A stretch of DNA of 64,000 nucleotides from Bacillota bacterium (GCA_023459335.1 JAEWUO010000020.1:1-64000), one strand, 5' to 3'; shown: positions 51,409 through 61,135, counted from the stretch's first letter. Numbers and translations: made by a program. Notes: generated from the letters alone by a model not told the origin.

Positions 51409-51921
51409 TTGGAACAGTTACAGCAAAACAAACGCATGCCGGTGCGCGACCTTGCGCGCGGCGCGATCATCGCCGCGGTTTACGCGCTGCTGACCATCTT
51501 TCTTGCGCCGATTTCCTCGGGACTGATCCAGTGCCGCGTAGCGGAAGCAATGTGCGTACTGCCTTATTTTACCTTTGCCGCCGTGCCGGGACTTTTTATC
51601 GGCTGCATTCTGGCGAATCTGCTCACCGGCGCGCCTGCATACGATGTGATCTTCGGAAGCCTCGCGACGCTGCTTGCCGCGTATATCACATATCTAATGC
51701 GAAAACGCGCGCCGAAGTGGATCGCGCCGCTGCCTTCGGTCTTGATCAACGCGCTCGTCGTCGGCGCGCTGCTCGCATATGTGTACGACGTCGGAGTAGG
51801 TTACTGGGTCGCTGCGGGTTACGTCGCCGCAGGACAGGCGATCGCCTGCTTTGCGCTTGGGCTGCCGCTTCTGACATTGCTGGACCGCTACCGCGGCAGA
51901 CTTTTTGAAGAGAAGCGCTAA
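51409..51921 (+). CDS. queT: QueT, ECF S-component for queuosine precursor (preQ1)
   Basis: 170 residues with a TTG start supported by AAAGGA 8 bases upstream. Five to six membrane helices; the N-terminal RDLARGAIIAAVYALLTIFLAPIS and YDVIFGSLATLLAAYITYL are typical of QueT (COG4708). It would deliver preQ1 or a relative for queuosine in tRNA using the EcfA1A2T module encoded nearby on the other strand. The 67 bases upstream hold no preQ1 riboswitch I can recognise. Confidence 0.87.
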   Translation: MEQLQQNKRMPVRDLARGAIIAAVYALLTIFLAPISSGLIQCRVAEAMCVLPYFTFAAVPGLFIGCILANLLTGAPAYDVIFGSLATLLAAYITYLMRKRAPKWIAPLPSVLINALVVGALLAYVYDVGVGYWVAAGYVAAGQAIACFALGLPLLTLLDRYRGRLFEEKR

Positions 51922-52107
51922 TATCTTCAGGTTTTGGATGGAAGGACGGTGGAATCCGCGCCTTTGTTCGTATGCAGTGAATCATATAAGTGTATATTAT
52001 TTTTTCAGAACGCAGGAAATCTTGCAATTTAATTGCTTGAAACGAAAAATATTCCAACAAAATGAAAGATAATCCTGCATTATATCGATTGCGGTATACC
52101 GGTTTAA
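51922..52107. other. AT-rich intergenic region without a gene
   Basis: Between queT and the PFOR promoter. I see no gene or clear regulatory element in it. Confidence 0.5.
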
Positions 52108-52136
52108 TTGACAGTACAGAAACGGAACGTTATAAT
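52108..52136 (+). promoter_or_regulatory. Perfect vegetative promoter of the PFOR gene
   Basis: TTGACA (52108-52113), 17-base spacer, TATAAT (52131-52136): full consensus, implying very high expression. A short hairpin TTGGG-CTCAA-CCCAA lies in the leader near 52153-52167. Confidence 0.85.
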
Positions 52137-52199
52137 ATGTGGTGGTAATCGTTGGGCTCAACCCAATTCCATACACATCACGCAGGAGGCTTCCATAAA

Positions 52200-55100
52200 A
52201 TGTCAAAAACCATGACTATCGACGGTAATACCGCCGCGTCGCACGTTGCGTATGCGTTCTCGGACGTAGCAGCGATTTATCCAATCACTCCGTCGTCCCC
52301 AATGGCGGAAGTTGCAGACGACTGGTCCGCAAACGGAAGGACCAATCTCTTTGGACAGCAGGTCCGCATCGCGGAAATGCAGAGCGAGGGCGGCGCGGCC
52401 GGCGCCGTGCACGGCTCGCTGAAAGCCGGCGCGCTGACCACGACGTTCACTGCCTCTCAGGGATTGCTTCTCATGATTCCGAACATGTACAAAATCTCCG
52501 GCGAATTGCTGCCCGGCGTATTCCACGTCAGCGCGCGCGCGCTGGCGGCGCATTCGCTTTCGATCTTCGGCGATCATTCGGACGTGATGAGCTGCCGCCA
52601 GACCGGTTTTGCGATGCTTGCCTCCGCGTCGATACAGGAAGTCATGGATCTTGCGCTGGTCGCGCATCTTTCTGCGATCAAGAGCAGCGTTCCGTTCCTG
52701 CACTTTTTCGATGGTTTCCGTACTTCTCACGAAGTGCAGAAGATCGAGGTCATCGATTATGCGGATATGGGAAAACTGCTGGATTATGAAGCCGTCAAGG
52801 CGTTCCGCGCCCGCGCGCTGAACCCGGAGCATCCGCATCAGGGCGGAACCGCGCAAAACCCGGATCTTTACTTCCAGGGCAGGGAAGCGGGCAATCGTTA
52901 TTACGATGCGGTACCCGGCATCGTGGAACACTACATGAACGAAGTAAGCAAACTCACCGGACGGAAGTATAACCTCTTTGATTATGTCGGCGCGCCGGAT
53001 GCGGAGAACGTGATCGTCATCATGGGGAGCGGCGCGGACGTAACGGAGGAGACCGTCGAATATCTTAACAAACAGGGCGCAAAGCTCGGCGTGCTCAAGG
53101 TTCGCCTTTACCGCCCGTTTGTCGCTTCAAAATTCGTGGACGCGCTGCCGAAGAGCGTCAAACGTCTTGCCGTGATGGATCGAACAAAAGAGCCCGGCGC
53201 ACTCGGAGAACCGCTCTATCAGGACGTGGTCAACGCGCTGGTGGAGTCCGGACGTCAGGGCATCGAAGTTGTCGGCGGCAGATACGGCCTCGGCAGCAAA
53301 GAGTTTACGCCGTCCATGGTGGATGCGATTTACGCAAACCTCGAAGAAAAGAAGCCGAAGAACCATTTTACCGTCGGCATCATCGACGATGTGACCCACC
53401 TTTCCCTTACGCCGCGCCGTCAGGTCAACGCTTCGCCGGAAGGCACCATCGCATGCAAATTCTTTGGCCTTGGGTCGGACGGCACGGTCGGCGCAAACAA
53501 GAACTCCATCAAGATCATCGGCGATCATACTTCGATGTATGCGCAGGGTTACTTTGCTTATGACTCGAAAAAATCCGGCGGCCTGACCGTTTCGCATCTG
53601 CGATTTGGGAAAAAGCCGATTCAGAGCCCGTATCTGATCGACCATGCGGACTTTGTCGCCTGCCATAACCCTTCCTACGTAACGCGTTACGCGGTTGCTG
53701 ACGGCATTAAAGAAGGCGGCGTATTCCTTCTCAACAGCCCTTGGACGCTTGCCGAAATGGAATGCGAACTGCCCGCCTCGCTCAAACAGGCCATCGCGAA
53801 GAAAAAACTGAAGTTCTACAATATCGACGCAATCAAGCTCGCGCGCGACATCGGCATGGGCGGCCGCATCAACACGATCATGCAGAGCGCGTTTTTCAAA
53901 CTTGCGAATGTAATCCCGGCGGAAAAAGCGATCGAATACATGAAAGCCGCCGCCAAGAAGTCCTACGGCAAGAAGGGCGACGACGTAGTCAAGATGAATT
54001 GGGACGCGATCGACGCCGGTGTCAATGCCATCGAGGAAATAAAATATCCCGCTTCCTGGGCGAACACAACCGAAGGCGCGACCGCGGTCAAGACGACGGA
54101 CGATCCGTACTTTGTCGAGTTTATCGGCCCGGCGCTGGCGCAGGAGGGCGATAAACTTCCCGTTTCCAAACTCAAACCGGACGGCACGGTTCCGACCGGA
54201 ACCACCAAATATGAAAAACGCGGTATCGCGGTAGACGTGCCGCGCTGGATTCCCGAAAACTGCATCCAGTGCAATCAGTGCTCGCTTGCATGCCCGCATG
54301 CGGTCATCCGCCCGGCATTGGTCACTGCGGAAGAAAAGGCCAAAGCGCCCGCTGGGTTCGAGACCAAAAAGGCGCAGGGCAAGGGATTTGAAAACTATGA
54401 ATTCCGTATTCAGATCAGCCCGTGGGACTGCACAGGCTGCGGCAACTGCATCGACGTATGCCCGGCGAAAGTCAAGGCACTGGAATTCAGGCCGCTTGCA
54501 GATGCGGTGGAGAAGGAAGAAGCAAACTGGAATTACTTTGCCGCGCTGCCGGATAAGGACCTTGAACTGAATACAGGAACCGTAAAAGGCAGCCAGTTTA
54601 AGAAACCTCTCTTCGAGTTCAGCGGCGCCTGCGCGGGCTGCGGCGAAACGCCGTATGTCAAGCTGATTACGCAGCTCTTCGGCGATCGTATGGTGATTGC
54701 CAACGCGACGGGCTGTTCCTCCATCTATGGCGGCAGCGCGCCGACCTGCCCGTATACGGTTAACACGAAAGGCCGCGGCCCCGCATGGGCAAACTCCCTG
54801 TTTGAAGACAACGCGGAATTCGGATACGGCATGGTATTGGCAAATACACAGCGCCGCAACCGCATTACCGATGTGGTGAAAAAACTGATCGCCGCGGAGT
54901 ATACGTCTGACGAGCTTCGCGCGGCCGCGCAGAACTGGCTGGACAACAAGGACGACGGCACGGCTTCGCGAGAGGCCGCGGATCGCCTGATCGCGGCAGC
55001 CAAGGACGGGGTAGACCTCTCCGGCACGGAATGGGAAGCGGAATGGCTGAAAAAAGGCAAAGTCTGCGGCTGCGAGGCCTGCCAGCTTGCGACGGAACTG

Positions 55101-55772
55101 CTAGAAAACACAGATCTGCTGGTCAAGCAGTCAATTTGGGTGTTCGGCGGAGACGGCTGGGCGTATGATATCGGCTACGGCGGACTCGACCACGTGCTCG
55201 CCATGGACGAGGACATCAACGTGCTCGTACTCGATACGGAGCTCTACTCCAACACGGGTGGACAGGCCAGCAAATCAACCCCGACCGGTTCCATCGCGAA
55301 ATTCGCGGCCGCCGGCAAGCGCACGAAGAAAAAGGACCTGGGCTTGATGGCGATGAGTTACGGATATGTGTATGTCGCGAAGGTCGCTATGGGCGCGAAC
55401 TCGAACCAGCTGATCAAAGCCGTCAACGAAGCGGAGGCGTACAAAGGCCCGAGTCTGATCATCGCGTACGCGCCCTGCATCAACCACGGCATCAATATGG
55501 GTCACTCGCAGATTGAGGAGAAGAGGGCCGTCGAAGCCGGATATTGGCCGCTGTACCGGTATAATCCCGACCTCGCAAAGGATGGCAAAAACCCCTTCAC
55601 GCTCGACAGCAAGGACCCGACCGGATCGTTTAAGGACTTCATTACAAGCGAAGTTCGCTATGCTTCTCTGGAGAAAACCTTCCCGGCAGTTGCGGAAGAG
55701 CTCTTTCAGCGCGCGGAAAAGGAAGCCATGGAGAAGATCGAGTACTATAAAAAACTCAACGCAATGGAATAA
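52200..55772 (+). CDS. nifJ: Pyruvate:ferredoxin (flavodoxin) oxidoreductase
   Basis: 1190 residues, a full-length single-chain enzyme, from the ATG at 52200 (GGAGG 11 bases upstream). Converts pyruvate and CoA to acetyl-CoA, CO2 and reduced ferredoxin. Domains: pyrimidine-binding (AIYPITPSSPMAE at ~25), gamma-like domain (~410-620), two 4Fe-4S clusters (CIQCNQCSLACPH at ~690, CTGCGNCIDVCP at ~744), a further cysteine set (CAGCGETPY at ~811) and the TPP domain (GGDGWAYDIGYGG at ~983). Central to anaerobic fermentation. Single-gene unit. Confidence 0.96.
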   Translation: MSKTMTIDGNTAASHVAYAFSDVAAIYPITPSSPMAEVADDWSANGRTNLFGQQVRIAEMQSEGGAAGAVHGSLKAGALTTTFTASQGLLLMIPNMYKISGELLPGVFHVSARALAAHSLSIFGDHSDVMSCRQTGFAMLASASIQEVMDLALVAHLSAIKSSVPFLHFFDGFRTSHEVQKIEVIDYADMGKLLDYEAVKAFRARALNPEHPHQGGTAQNPDLYFQGREAGNRYYDAVPGIVEHYMNEVSKLTGRKYNLFDYVGAPDAENVIVIMGSGADVTEETVEYLNKQGAKLGVLKVRLYRPFVASKFVDALPKSVKRLAVMDRTKEPGALGEPLYQDVVNALVESGRQGIEVVGGRYGLGSKEFTPSMVDAIYANLEEKKPKNHFTVGIIDDVTHLSLTPRRQVNASPEGTIACKFFGLGSDGTVGANKNSIKIIGDHTSMYAQGYFAYDSKKSGGLTVSHLRFGKKPIQSPYLIDHADFVACHNPSYVTRYAVADGIKEGGVFLLNSPWTLAEMECELPASLKQAIAKKKLKFYNIDAIKLARDIGMGGRINTIMQSAFFKLANVIPAEKAIEYMKAAAKKSYGKKGDDVVKMNWDAIDAGVNAIEEIKYPASWANTTEGATAVKTTDDPYFVEFIGPALAQEGDKLPVSKLKPDGTVPTGTTKYEKRGIAVDVPRWIPENCIQCNQCSLACPHAVIRPALVTAEEKAKAPAGFETKKAQGKGFENYEFRIQISPWDCTGCGNCIDVCPAKVKALEFRPLADAVEKEEANWNYFAALPDKDLELNTGTVKGSQFKKPLFEFSGACAGCGETPYVKLITQLFGDRMVIANATGCSSIYGGSAPTCPYTVNTKGRGPAWANSLFEDNAEFGYGMVLANTQRRNRITDVVKKLIAAEYTSDELRAAAQNWLDNKDDGTASREAADRLIAAAKDGVDLSGTEWEAEWLKKGKVCGCEACQLATELLENTDLLVKQSIWVFGGDGWAYDIGYGGLDHVLAMDEDINVLVLDTELYSNTGGQASKSTPTGSIAKFAAAGKRTKKKDLGLMAMSYGYVYVAKVAMGANSNQLIKAVNEAEAYKGPSLIIAYAPCINHGINMGHSQIEEKRAVEAGYWPLYRYNPDLAKDGKNPFTLDSKDPTGSFKDFITSEVRYASLEKTFPAVAEELFQRAEKEAMEKIEYYKKLNAME

Positions 55773-55790
55773 CGGAATACAAGAATAAAC

Positions 55791-55824
55791 AGAGAGCCGC
55801 GAGCAGTCGCGGCTCTCTGCTTTT
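55791..55824 (+). terminator. Intrinsic terminator of the PFOR gene
   Basis: AGAGAGCCGCGA-GCAG-TCGCGGCTCTCT followed by GCTTTTC. Confidence 0.88.
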
Positions 55825-55964
55825 CATCGGATTCCTTTTTAAGGACGATCGGGAAGTTGAGAAAAACTTGACGGATTTTACATGATTTCGTCACAGGATA
55901 TTGAAAGCGATTTGAAAAAGAGCTGTTATGATGAGCATATTCATTGATGGGACGGAAAACCGAT

Positions 55965-56678
55965 ATGGAACAGCTCACCGGGGGAACCGTATTCGTCTGG
56001 GGCGACTCGCTCGCAAAGGGCATCGTCTGGAACGAAACGCGAAAACGCCACGCATACAGCAAAATCTCGGCGGTCCAGGTGGCCGCGTCCCGGCTCGGCA
56101 TAGAAATCGTGAACCGAGCGAAGTTTGGCTGTACCGCCCCGCAGGGACTGGAACTGATGGAGAAGGATGTTGAGAGCGGAATCAACTGCGACGCGGCACT
56201 GATCGAATTCGGCGGAAACGACTGTAATTTCGACTGGAAGGCGATCTCCGACAGGCCGGATGAGGCACATCTGCCCGCAACCTCACCGGAAGCATATCAG
56301 GAATCGATGCGTTCGATGATACGAAACCTGCTTCACCGGCGGATTCGTCCGGCGCTGATGACGCTGCCTCCCATAGACGCGGAGCGGTATTTTCGTTTCT
56401 TAGTTGGCGATAAACTCAACCGTGAAAATATCCTTCGATGGCTGGGCGACGTACAGCAGATCTATCGGTATCAGGAGATGTATTCGCTGATGGCGGAAAA
56501 GGTTGCGATGGAGTTTTCGATCAGTTTAATCGATATTCGTTCACGCTGCCTTGCGGAGAGACGGTTTTTCCGTGATATGCTGTGTGAAGACGGACTGCAT
56601 CTGACGGAAGAAGGGCAGCGCTTTGTCGGGGAACAGATCGCGCAGCTGGTGCAGCAGGAATTAAAAAAAACCAGCTGA
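55965..56678 (+). CDS. SGNH/GDSL-family hydrolase
   Basis: 237 residues from the ATG at 55965; in-frame TTG 55944 and ATG 55947 are less convincing. Block I VFVWGDSLAKG (nucleophile Ser), Gly in AKFGCTA, block III EFGGNDCNFD (Asn) and block V EDGLHLTEEG (catalytic Asp/His). Such enzymes deacylate or deacetylate lipids, carbohydrates or peptidoglycan. No signal peptide, so probably cytosolic; substrate unknown. Confidence 0.85.
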   Translation: MEQLTGGTVFVWGDSLAKGIVWNETRKRHAYSKISAVQVAASRLGIEIVNRAKFGCTAPQGLELMEKDVESGINCDAALIEFGGNDCNFDWKAISDRPDEAHLPATSPEAYQESMRSMIRNLLHRRIRPALMTLPPIDAERYFRFLVGDKLNRENILRWLGDVQQIYRYQEMYSLMAEKVAMEFSISLIDIRSRCLAERRFFRDMLCEDGLHLTEEGQRFVGEQIAQLVQQELKKTS

Positions 56679-56723
56679 TCACAACGCTCCCGATTGCAGT
56701 GGTACAATATAAACGGACAAAGA

Positions 56724-56758
56724 AAGAGCCTGCGGTATCATAAACCGCAGGCTTCTAT
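56724..56758. terminator. Intrinsic terminator after the SGNH gene
   Basis: AGCCTGCGGT-(ATCATAA)-ACCGCAGGCT followed by TCTATTT; lies between convergent genes. Confidence 0.75.
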
Positions 56759-56798
56759 TTGTCCGTTTTCCTTGACACATTACAGATGCGGGCTTCTA

Positions 56799-57569
56799 TT
56801 ATTCCTCTGCCGTAACGCACTCGACGCCAAGCGCTTTTGCTTCGGCGAAAATATCCGGCGGGAGCGGCGTGTCGCAAATCAGCGTGTCGATATCTCTCAG
56901 AGTCGCGAACGTAAACGGCAGCGACCGACCAATTTTGGTCGTATCCATCAGCATCACCACCTGATCGGCTTTGGCGATCACCGCGCGCTTGAGCATGCTC
57001 TCGCTTTGAGAGCCGCTGGTAAAACCTGTCCGAAGCGTAAACCCTGAGGGGGACATAAGCGCAAGATCGATGTTGATGCTCGAAATAAATGCTTCCGCCT
57101 GCGCGCCGGAACAGGAAAGTGTATTCTCGCTGATCTGGCCGCCGGTAAGAAATACGTCGCAGGTATGACGCTGGGAGAGCTCGATGGCGATATTCGCACC
57201 GCTGGTTACGATGGTGTACCGGTCGTTTCCGATCAGGTTGGCAACGGCCATCAGCGTGCTGCCCGCGTCCAGGTAAATTGAATGACCGGGCTTGATACGC
57301 TCGAGCGCGGCTTTCGCGATCGCGATTTTCTGGCGCGTGTTCTCTCTCGCACGCTTGCTGTAGACACCCTCGATCTGCAGGGAGGCGGACTGCATGGAGA
57401 TGACGCCGCCGTGTACGCGGCGGATATAACCCTGTTCCTCCAACTGCTTTAAATCGCGCCAGATGGTCATGGAGGAAAAGCCTTCGTAGAGAGACTGCAG
57501 CTCAGACACGTTGACTTCTCCGCGCGACTGGATATAATCCCGAACCCGTGCGATCCGTTCATTCATCAT
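56799..57569 (-). CDS. DeoR/GlpR-family sugar-operon repressor
   Basis: 256 residues, starting MMNERIARVRDYI at 57569 (GGAGG 10 bases upstream). Winged HTH (~18-60) with the DeoR pattern SMTIWRDLKQLEEQGYIRRVHGG, then the sugar-phosphate-sensing DeoRC domain (~78-235; DAGSTLMAVANLI, VTSGANIAIEL, FLTGGQ, AVIAKADQVVMLMDTTKIG). Located at the 3' end of a sugar kinase/isomerase operon, so it probably senses a phosphorylated hexose derivative made by that operon. The palindrome at 57598 is its likely operator. Confidence 0.9.
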   Translation of the reverse strand: MMNERIARVRDYIQSRGEVNVSELQSLYEGFSSMTIWRDLKQLEEQGYIRRVHGGVISMQSASLQIEGVYSKRARENTRQKIAIAKAALERIKPGHSIYLDAGSTLMAVANLIGNDRYTIVTSGANIAIELSQRHTCDVFLTGGQISENTLSCSGAQAEAFISSINIDLALMSPSGFTLRTGFTSGSQSESMLKRAVIAKADQVVMLMDTTKIGRSLPFTFATLRDIDTLICDTPLPPDIFAEAKALGVECVTAEE

Positions 57570-57597
57570 GGAAATACATCCTCCATATAACACGATT

Positions 57598-57613
57598 ATA
57601 ACACAAGTGTTAT
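57598..57613. promoter_or_regulatory. Palindromic operator candidate of the DeoR-type repressor
   Basis: ATAACAC-AA-GTGTTAT, perfect 7-base arms, 29 bases upstream of the repressor start. A further TAACAC half-repeat occurs at 57588-57593. Autoregulation is inferred from position. Confidence 0.6.
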
Positions 57614-57699
57614 GAATGAACAAGGAATCATTTGTGCTCTGCCTCTCAAGACGGATTCTAAACAGCAAAATCCGATGAATGGCGGGTGGTTTCAATACG

Positions 57700-58653
57700 T
57701 CAGCGGCCGAGTAATGCAAGTATTTCATCCAGCTTCGGCATGGCGGGGATACCGCCGCGACGCCCCACGCATAGGGTAGCGGTCGCGTTGCCAAATCGAG
57801 CATAATCCGCCGCGTCGTCGATGGCGGCTTCTTTCAACGTTTTTCCGGATGATAGAAAACGGTACAGGAACCCGCCGAAGAAGGAATCTCCAGCACCGGT
57901 CGTGTCGACTACTTTGCCGGGGAATGTCGGGACGATGCGTCCCTCCGAGCCGACGCGCACGTAAGCGCCCCTTGCGCCCAGCGTGACGGCGACGATGCGG
58001 ACGCCCTGATCGAGCAGCGCGTCCGCCGCCTTGACGGGGTCGGTTTCCCCCGTCAGCAGGGGCAGTTCCTCATCGGAAATCTTCATGATATCCGCGGTGA
58101 CGATCAGCGAGCGCATGAAACGAACCGCCTCGTCTCTGCTGTTCCAGAGCGAAGCTCGATAATTCGGATCGTAGGAAATCACGGCTCCGGCGGCTTTGGC
58201 AATGTCGATCGCCTCATATGTACTGGAACGGGCGGGCTCCTGCGTCAGAGAGAGCGAACCGGTGTGGAACACGCGCGTATGCCGCAAAAGCTCGCGGTCG
58301 AGTTCGTCCGGACGAAGCTGCGTATCCGCGCCGGGTTTCCTGGCGAAGGAAAACTCTCGTTCACCGTTTGGATTGAGTGCGACGAACGCAAGCGTCGTAA
58401 ACACTTCGTCCGTTTCAATCAACGCATGCGTGTCCACGCCCGAGTCAACCAGCGCCTGCCGGAGAAACGCGCCGTGCATATCCAGCCCGACTTTGCCGAT
58501 GAATGCGGTGCGGGCGCCGCATTGCGAAGCCGCGCAGAGCAGATTTGCAACCGCGCCGCCTGCGTTTTGCTCAAAGAGACGCATTCCCGCGGGGGAAACG
58601 CCGCTTTCCGTAAAGTCGATCAGCAGTTCGCCGAGAGAAACGATATCGTACAT
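57700..58653 (-). CDS. PfkB-family carbohydrate kinase (fructokinase-like)
   Basis: 317 residues. Ribokinase fold: N-terminal VSLGELLIDF, NAGGAVANLLCAAS, GKVGLDMHGAFL, ISYDPNYRASLW and the C-terminal anion hole/catalytic base DTTGAGDSFFGGFLYRF (~251-267). Closest in character to fructokinases. It phosphorylates a sugar with ATP; together with Pgi and a sugar isomerase it could feed fructose or a related hexose to glycolysis. Starts 34 bases after the GNAT gene. Confidence 0.88.
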   Translation of the reverse strand: MYDIVSLGELLIDFTESGVSPAGMRLFEQNAGGAVANLLCAASQCGARTAFIGKVGLDMHGAFLRQALVDSGVDTHALIETDEVFTTLAFVALNPNGEREFSFARKPGADTQLRPDELDRELLRHTRVFHTGSLSLTQEPARSSTYEAIDIAKAAGAVISYDPNYRASLWNSRDEAVRFMRSLIVTADIMKISDEELPLLTGETDPVKAADALLDQGVRIVAVTLGARGAYVRVGSEGRIVPTFPGKVVDTTGAGDSFFGGFLYRFLSSGKTLKEAAIDDAADYARFGNATATLCVGRRGGIPAMPKLDEILALLGR

Positions 58654-58687
58654 ATGCAGTCTCCTTTGGACGGGATTTCGATAATTT

Positions 58688-59701
58688 TTAGTATTCGTCC
58701 GCGCAATAACAGATTTCAGGAGAGAAGATCGCTGAAAACGGAAGATACCCGCAGAGAAACTGCATGAGTCTTCCGGCGGAGAGCGTATCTGTCGGTGGTA
58801 AACCGGTTTGATTGCCCGCTCCGTCGAATACGCCGCTGTTCCAGGGCATCATGCCGTCAATAAGAGCCAGACGGAACGCGGAAGCCTCGCCGCACAGCGC
58901 GCGCAGCAGATATGCCGCGTCAACGGGGATCATCACACCCCAGGGCTGAATTTCTCCGGGCAAGTCCACGTCCGGCGGCAGCTTAACGACGGAACCTTTG
59001 GGCAGGCGGGAGACGAGAGAACGGTATGCAGCGGCGGAGGACGCAAGCGTTTCTTCGCAGTAGAGCGAGCCGTCGTCTTCTTTCGACGCAAACAAATATC
59101 CGTCCGCAACGCCGCCTGTCCGGTGGAGCAGAAAACGCGAACCATCGCAGGTCAGGTCGCGAACCCGCTGTTCCATTTCACAGAGCGAGCGGATCACGCA
59201 GCCGCAGTATCGGCTCGTCGCTTGCCTGTAGACGCGCAGGAGTTCCTTAACGTCAGGGATTTCGTCCCAGTCGACGGGCGTCGGCGGCTCCATATCTCGC
59301 GTATGGAACAGCGCGTCGTAACAGGGGAATTCGCCGACTGCGCGGTAGATGGAAAAGTGCGAAGGTTTATGGAACGCCAGCGGGATGCTTCTGCGTCTGC
59401 ACTCGGAAAAGAGCGCGAAGAGCACGCGCTTCATGATGCCCTGCCCCTCATAACCGGGCAGCGTCGCCACGCCGGAGATCATCATCGCGGGAAACGCCGT
59501 GCCGCGCAGGCGCAACTGCATGATTCCGCCGTGCGCGATGCTGACGATCCGGCCGTTTTCCTCCGCGCAAAACGAGGTTTCGGGCGAAAAACGTTCGGTA
59601 AAATACCACTCGATAAAGGAAAGGGAGTCGTGAAAGCGCAACTCCCAGATATCCCTGGCCTGCAGTTTGTCCGCCATGGTGAGCGGCCGAATGGTCAACA
59701 T
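58688..59701 (-). CDS. GNAT-family N-acetyltransferase (Eis-like architecture)
   Basis: 337 residues. Residues ~1-130 are a GNAT fold with acetyl-CoA loop MMISGVATLPGYEGQGIMKRVLFALF; the remainder (second GNAT-like and sterol-carrier-like parts) fits the Eis group in length. Acyl acceptor unknown. The ATG is 3 bases after the pgi stop with no clear ribosome site, so translation is coupled. An odd member of a sugar operon: it may act on an amino sugar, but that is a guess. Confidence 0.75.
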   Translation of the reverse strand: MLTIRPLTMADKLQARDIWELRFHDSLSFIEWYFTERFSPETSFCAEENGRIVSIAHGGIMQLRLRGTAFPAMMISGVATLPGYEGQGIMKRVLFALFSECRRRSIPLAFHKPSHFSIYRAVGEFPCYDALFHTRDMEPPTPVDWDEIPDVKELLRVYRQATSRYCGCVIRSLCEMEQRVRDLTCDGSRFLLHRTGGVADGYLFASKEDDGSLYCEETLASSAAAYRSLVSRLPKGSVVKLPPDVDLPGEIQPWGVMIPVDAAYLLRALCGEASAFRLALIDGMMPWNSGVFDGAGNQTGLPPTDTLSAGRLMQFLCGYLPFSAIFSPEICYCADEY

Positions 59702-59704
59702 AGT

Positions 59705-61135
59705 TCAGATGACGTATTTTTCGTTCTTTTCGGGGATTGCCGCAAGCTCCGCGCGTTTTTCGTCATAACCGGCTTTGCCGAGCAGTGCGTAGGTCGCCTT
59801 CTTTCCTTCTTCCACGCCGGGCTGGTCGAAGGCGTTGATATTGAGCAGTTCGCCCGCAAACGCCGTCGCCATCTCGAAGAGGAACAGAAGCTGGCCGACC
59901 GTAAACGCGTTGACTTCCGGAAGCAGGATCGTTTGGTTGAGGTGTCCGCTCTTGCTGACGGCGTATTCGGTCGCCCTGAGTTCGGCGGCGATCAGTTTGT
60001 TCTGCGTATGGCCGCAGAGGAAGGAAACGTCAGGGACGTCGAAATATCCATCGTTGATCAGGGTTTCCGTGCGGTATTTACCAACCGCGAGGAAAGTCAG
60101 CACCTTGTCGTACGGGCCTTCCGTATAGAGCTGAACCTGCGAGTGCTGGTCGGTTACGCCGAGGCTTTTAACCGGCGTCTGGCCAGCGTTGACGACAGCG
60201 CCGTCCCAGTCGACCCGTTTGCCGAGGGATTCCGCCCAGAGCTGTGCGTACCAGTCAGCCAGATAGCGCAGGGAGTCCGCGTACGGCATCATCACGCTCA
60301 CGTTGCAGCCGTGCTTCATGCTGGCAACCTGAAGAGCAGCGAGCATGTAGGCCGGATTTTTCCAGATGTCGCGCTGGCTGTCGCAGATTGCGTCCATGAA
60401 CGCCGCGCCCGCGAGCAATTCGCGTATGTCGATGCCGCAGACCGCCGCCGCGAGCAGCCCGACGGGGCAGAGCTCCGAAAAACGGCCGCCGACGCCTTCC
60501 GGGATAAAGTAAGTCGTAAGCTTTTCGGACTTTGCGATCTTGATCAGATTGCCCTTGCTTTCGTCGGTCGTGGCGATCAGGTGTGTGCTGATATCGGCGC
60601 CGAGCCTTTCATGCAACAGGGAGGAAATAATTAAAAGCTGGCTCATGGTTTCGGATGTGCCGCCCGATTTGCTGATGACATTGAAGCAGGTTTTCTCAAC
60701 ATCGATCACGTCCAGCAGCGCGGACATACGCTCGGGGTCGATGTTATCTTCTACGAAAAGCCTCGGCCCGTTGCGCTTATCGCGCGGCAAGTCGTTATAA
60801 TGCAGATGGTTCAGCGCCTGTTGAACGGCGATCGGGCCGAGCGCGCTGCCGCCGATGCCAAGCACGACAAAGTCGTCGAACTGTTCGCGAATACGAGCAG
60901 CGTCCGCGAGGATGGATTTCACGATCTCATCCTGGTTATAAGGCAGTTCCCGCCAGCGCATGATCGGCCGTTTCGCGCGCATGGCCGCGACCGCCGCGTC
61001 GAACTGGCTCTGCATGCTCTCCAGTTCACGCCTATAAAGACCGCGTTTGCCGAGCGTATCGGACATCATGTTGTTGAAATCCAGTTTCAGCCGCATCGAC
61101 TGACGCCAGGTTTCGTCCAAATACCGTTCCATCAT
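59705..61135 (-). CDS. pgi: Glucose-6-phosphate isomerase
   Basis: 476 residues. SIS-domain isomerase interconverting glucose-6-P and fructose-6-P. VLGIGGSALGPIA, FNVISKSGGTSETM (phosphate site), VGGRFSELCPVGLL (catalytic Glu/Arg region) and GHLNQTILLPEVN near the C-terminus. Start MMERYLDETW with GGGAGG upstream (61135 or 61132). Second gene of the leftward sugar operon. Confidence 0.94.
   Translation of the reverse strand: MMERYLDETWRQSMRLKLDFNNMMSDTLGKRGLYRRELESMQSQFDAAVAAMRAKRPIMRWRELPYNQDEIVKSILADAARIREQFDDFVVLGIGGSALGPIAVQQALNHLHYNDLPRDKRNGPRLFVEDNIDPERMSALLDVIDVEKTCFNVISKSGGTSETMSQLLIISSLLHERLGADISTHLIATTDESKGNLIKIAKSEKLTTYFIPEGVGGRFSELCPVGLLAAAVCGIDIRELLAGAAFMDAICDSQRDIWKNPAYMLAALQVASMKHGCNVSVMMPYADSLRYLADWYAQLWAESLGKRVDWDGAVVNAGQTPVKSLGVTDQHSQVQLYTEGPYDKVLTFLAVGKYRTETLINDGYFDVPDVSFLCGHTQNKLIAAELRATEYAVSKSGHLNQTILLPEVNAFTVGQLLFLFEMATAFAGELLNINAFDQPGVEEGKKATYALLGKAGYDEKRAELAAIPEKNEKYVI

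Noticed and set aside
53127..54299. A 390-codon minus-strand open frame
   Set aside because: Antisense shadow within the PFOR gene.
58808..60634. A 608-codon open frame on the plus strand
   Set aside because: It is antisense to the GNAT and pgi genes; GC-rich genes leave long shadow frames and it has no family features.
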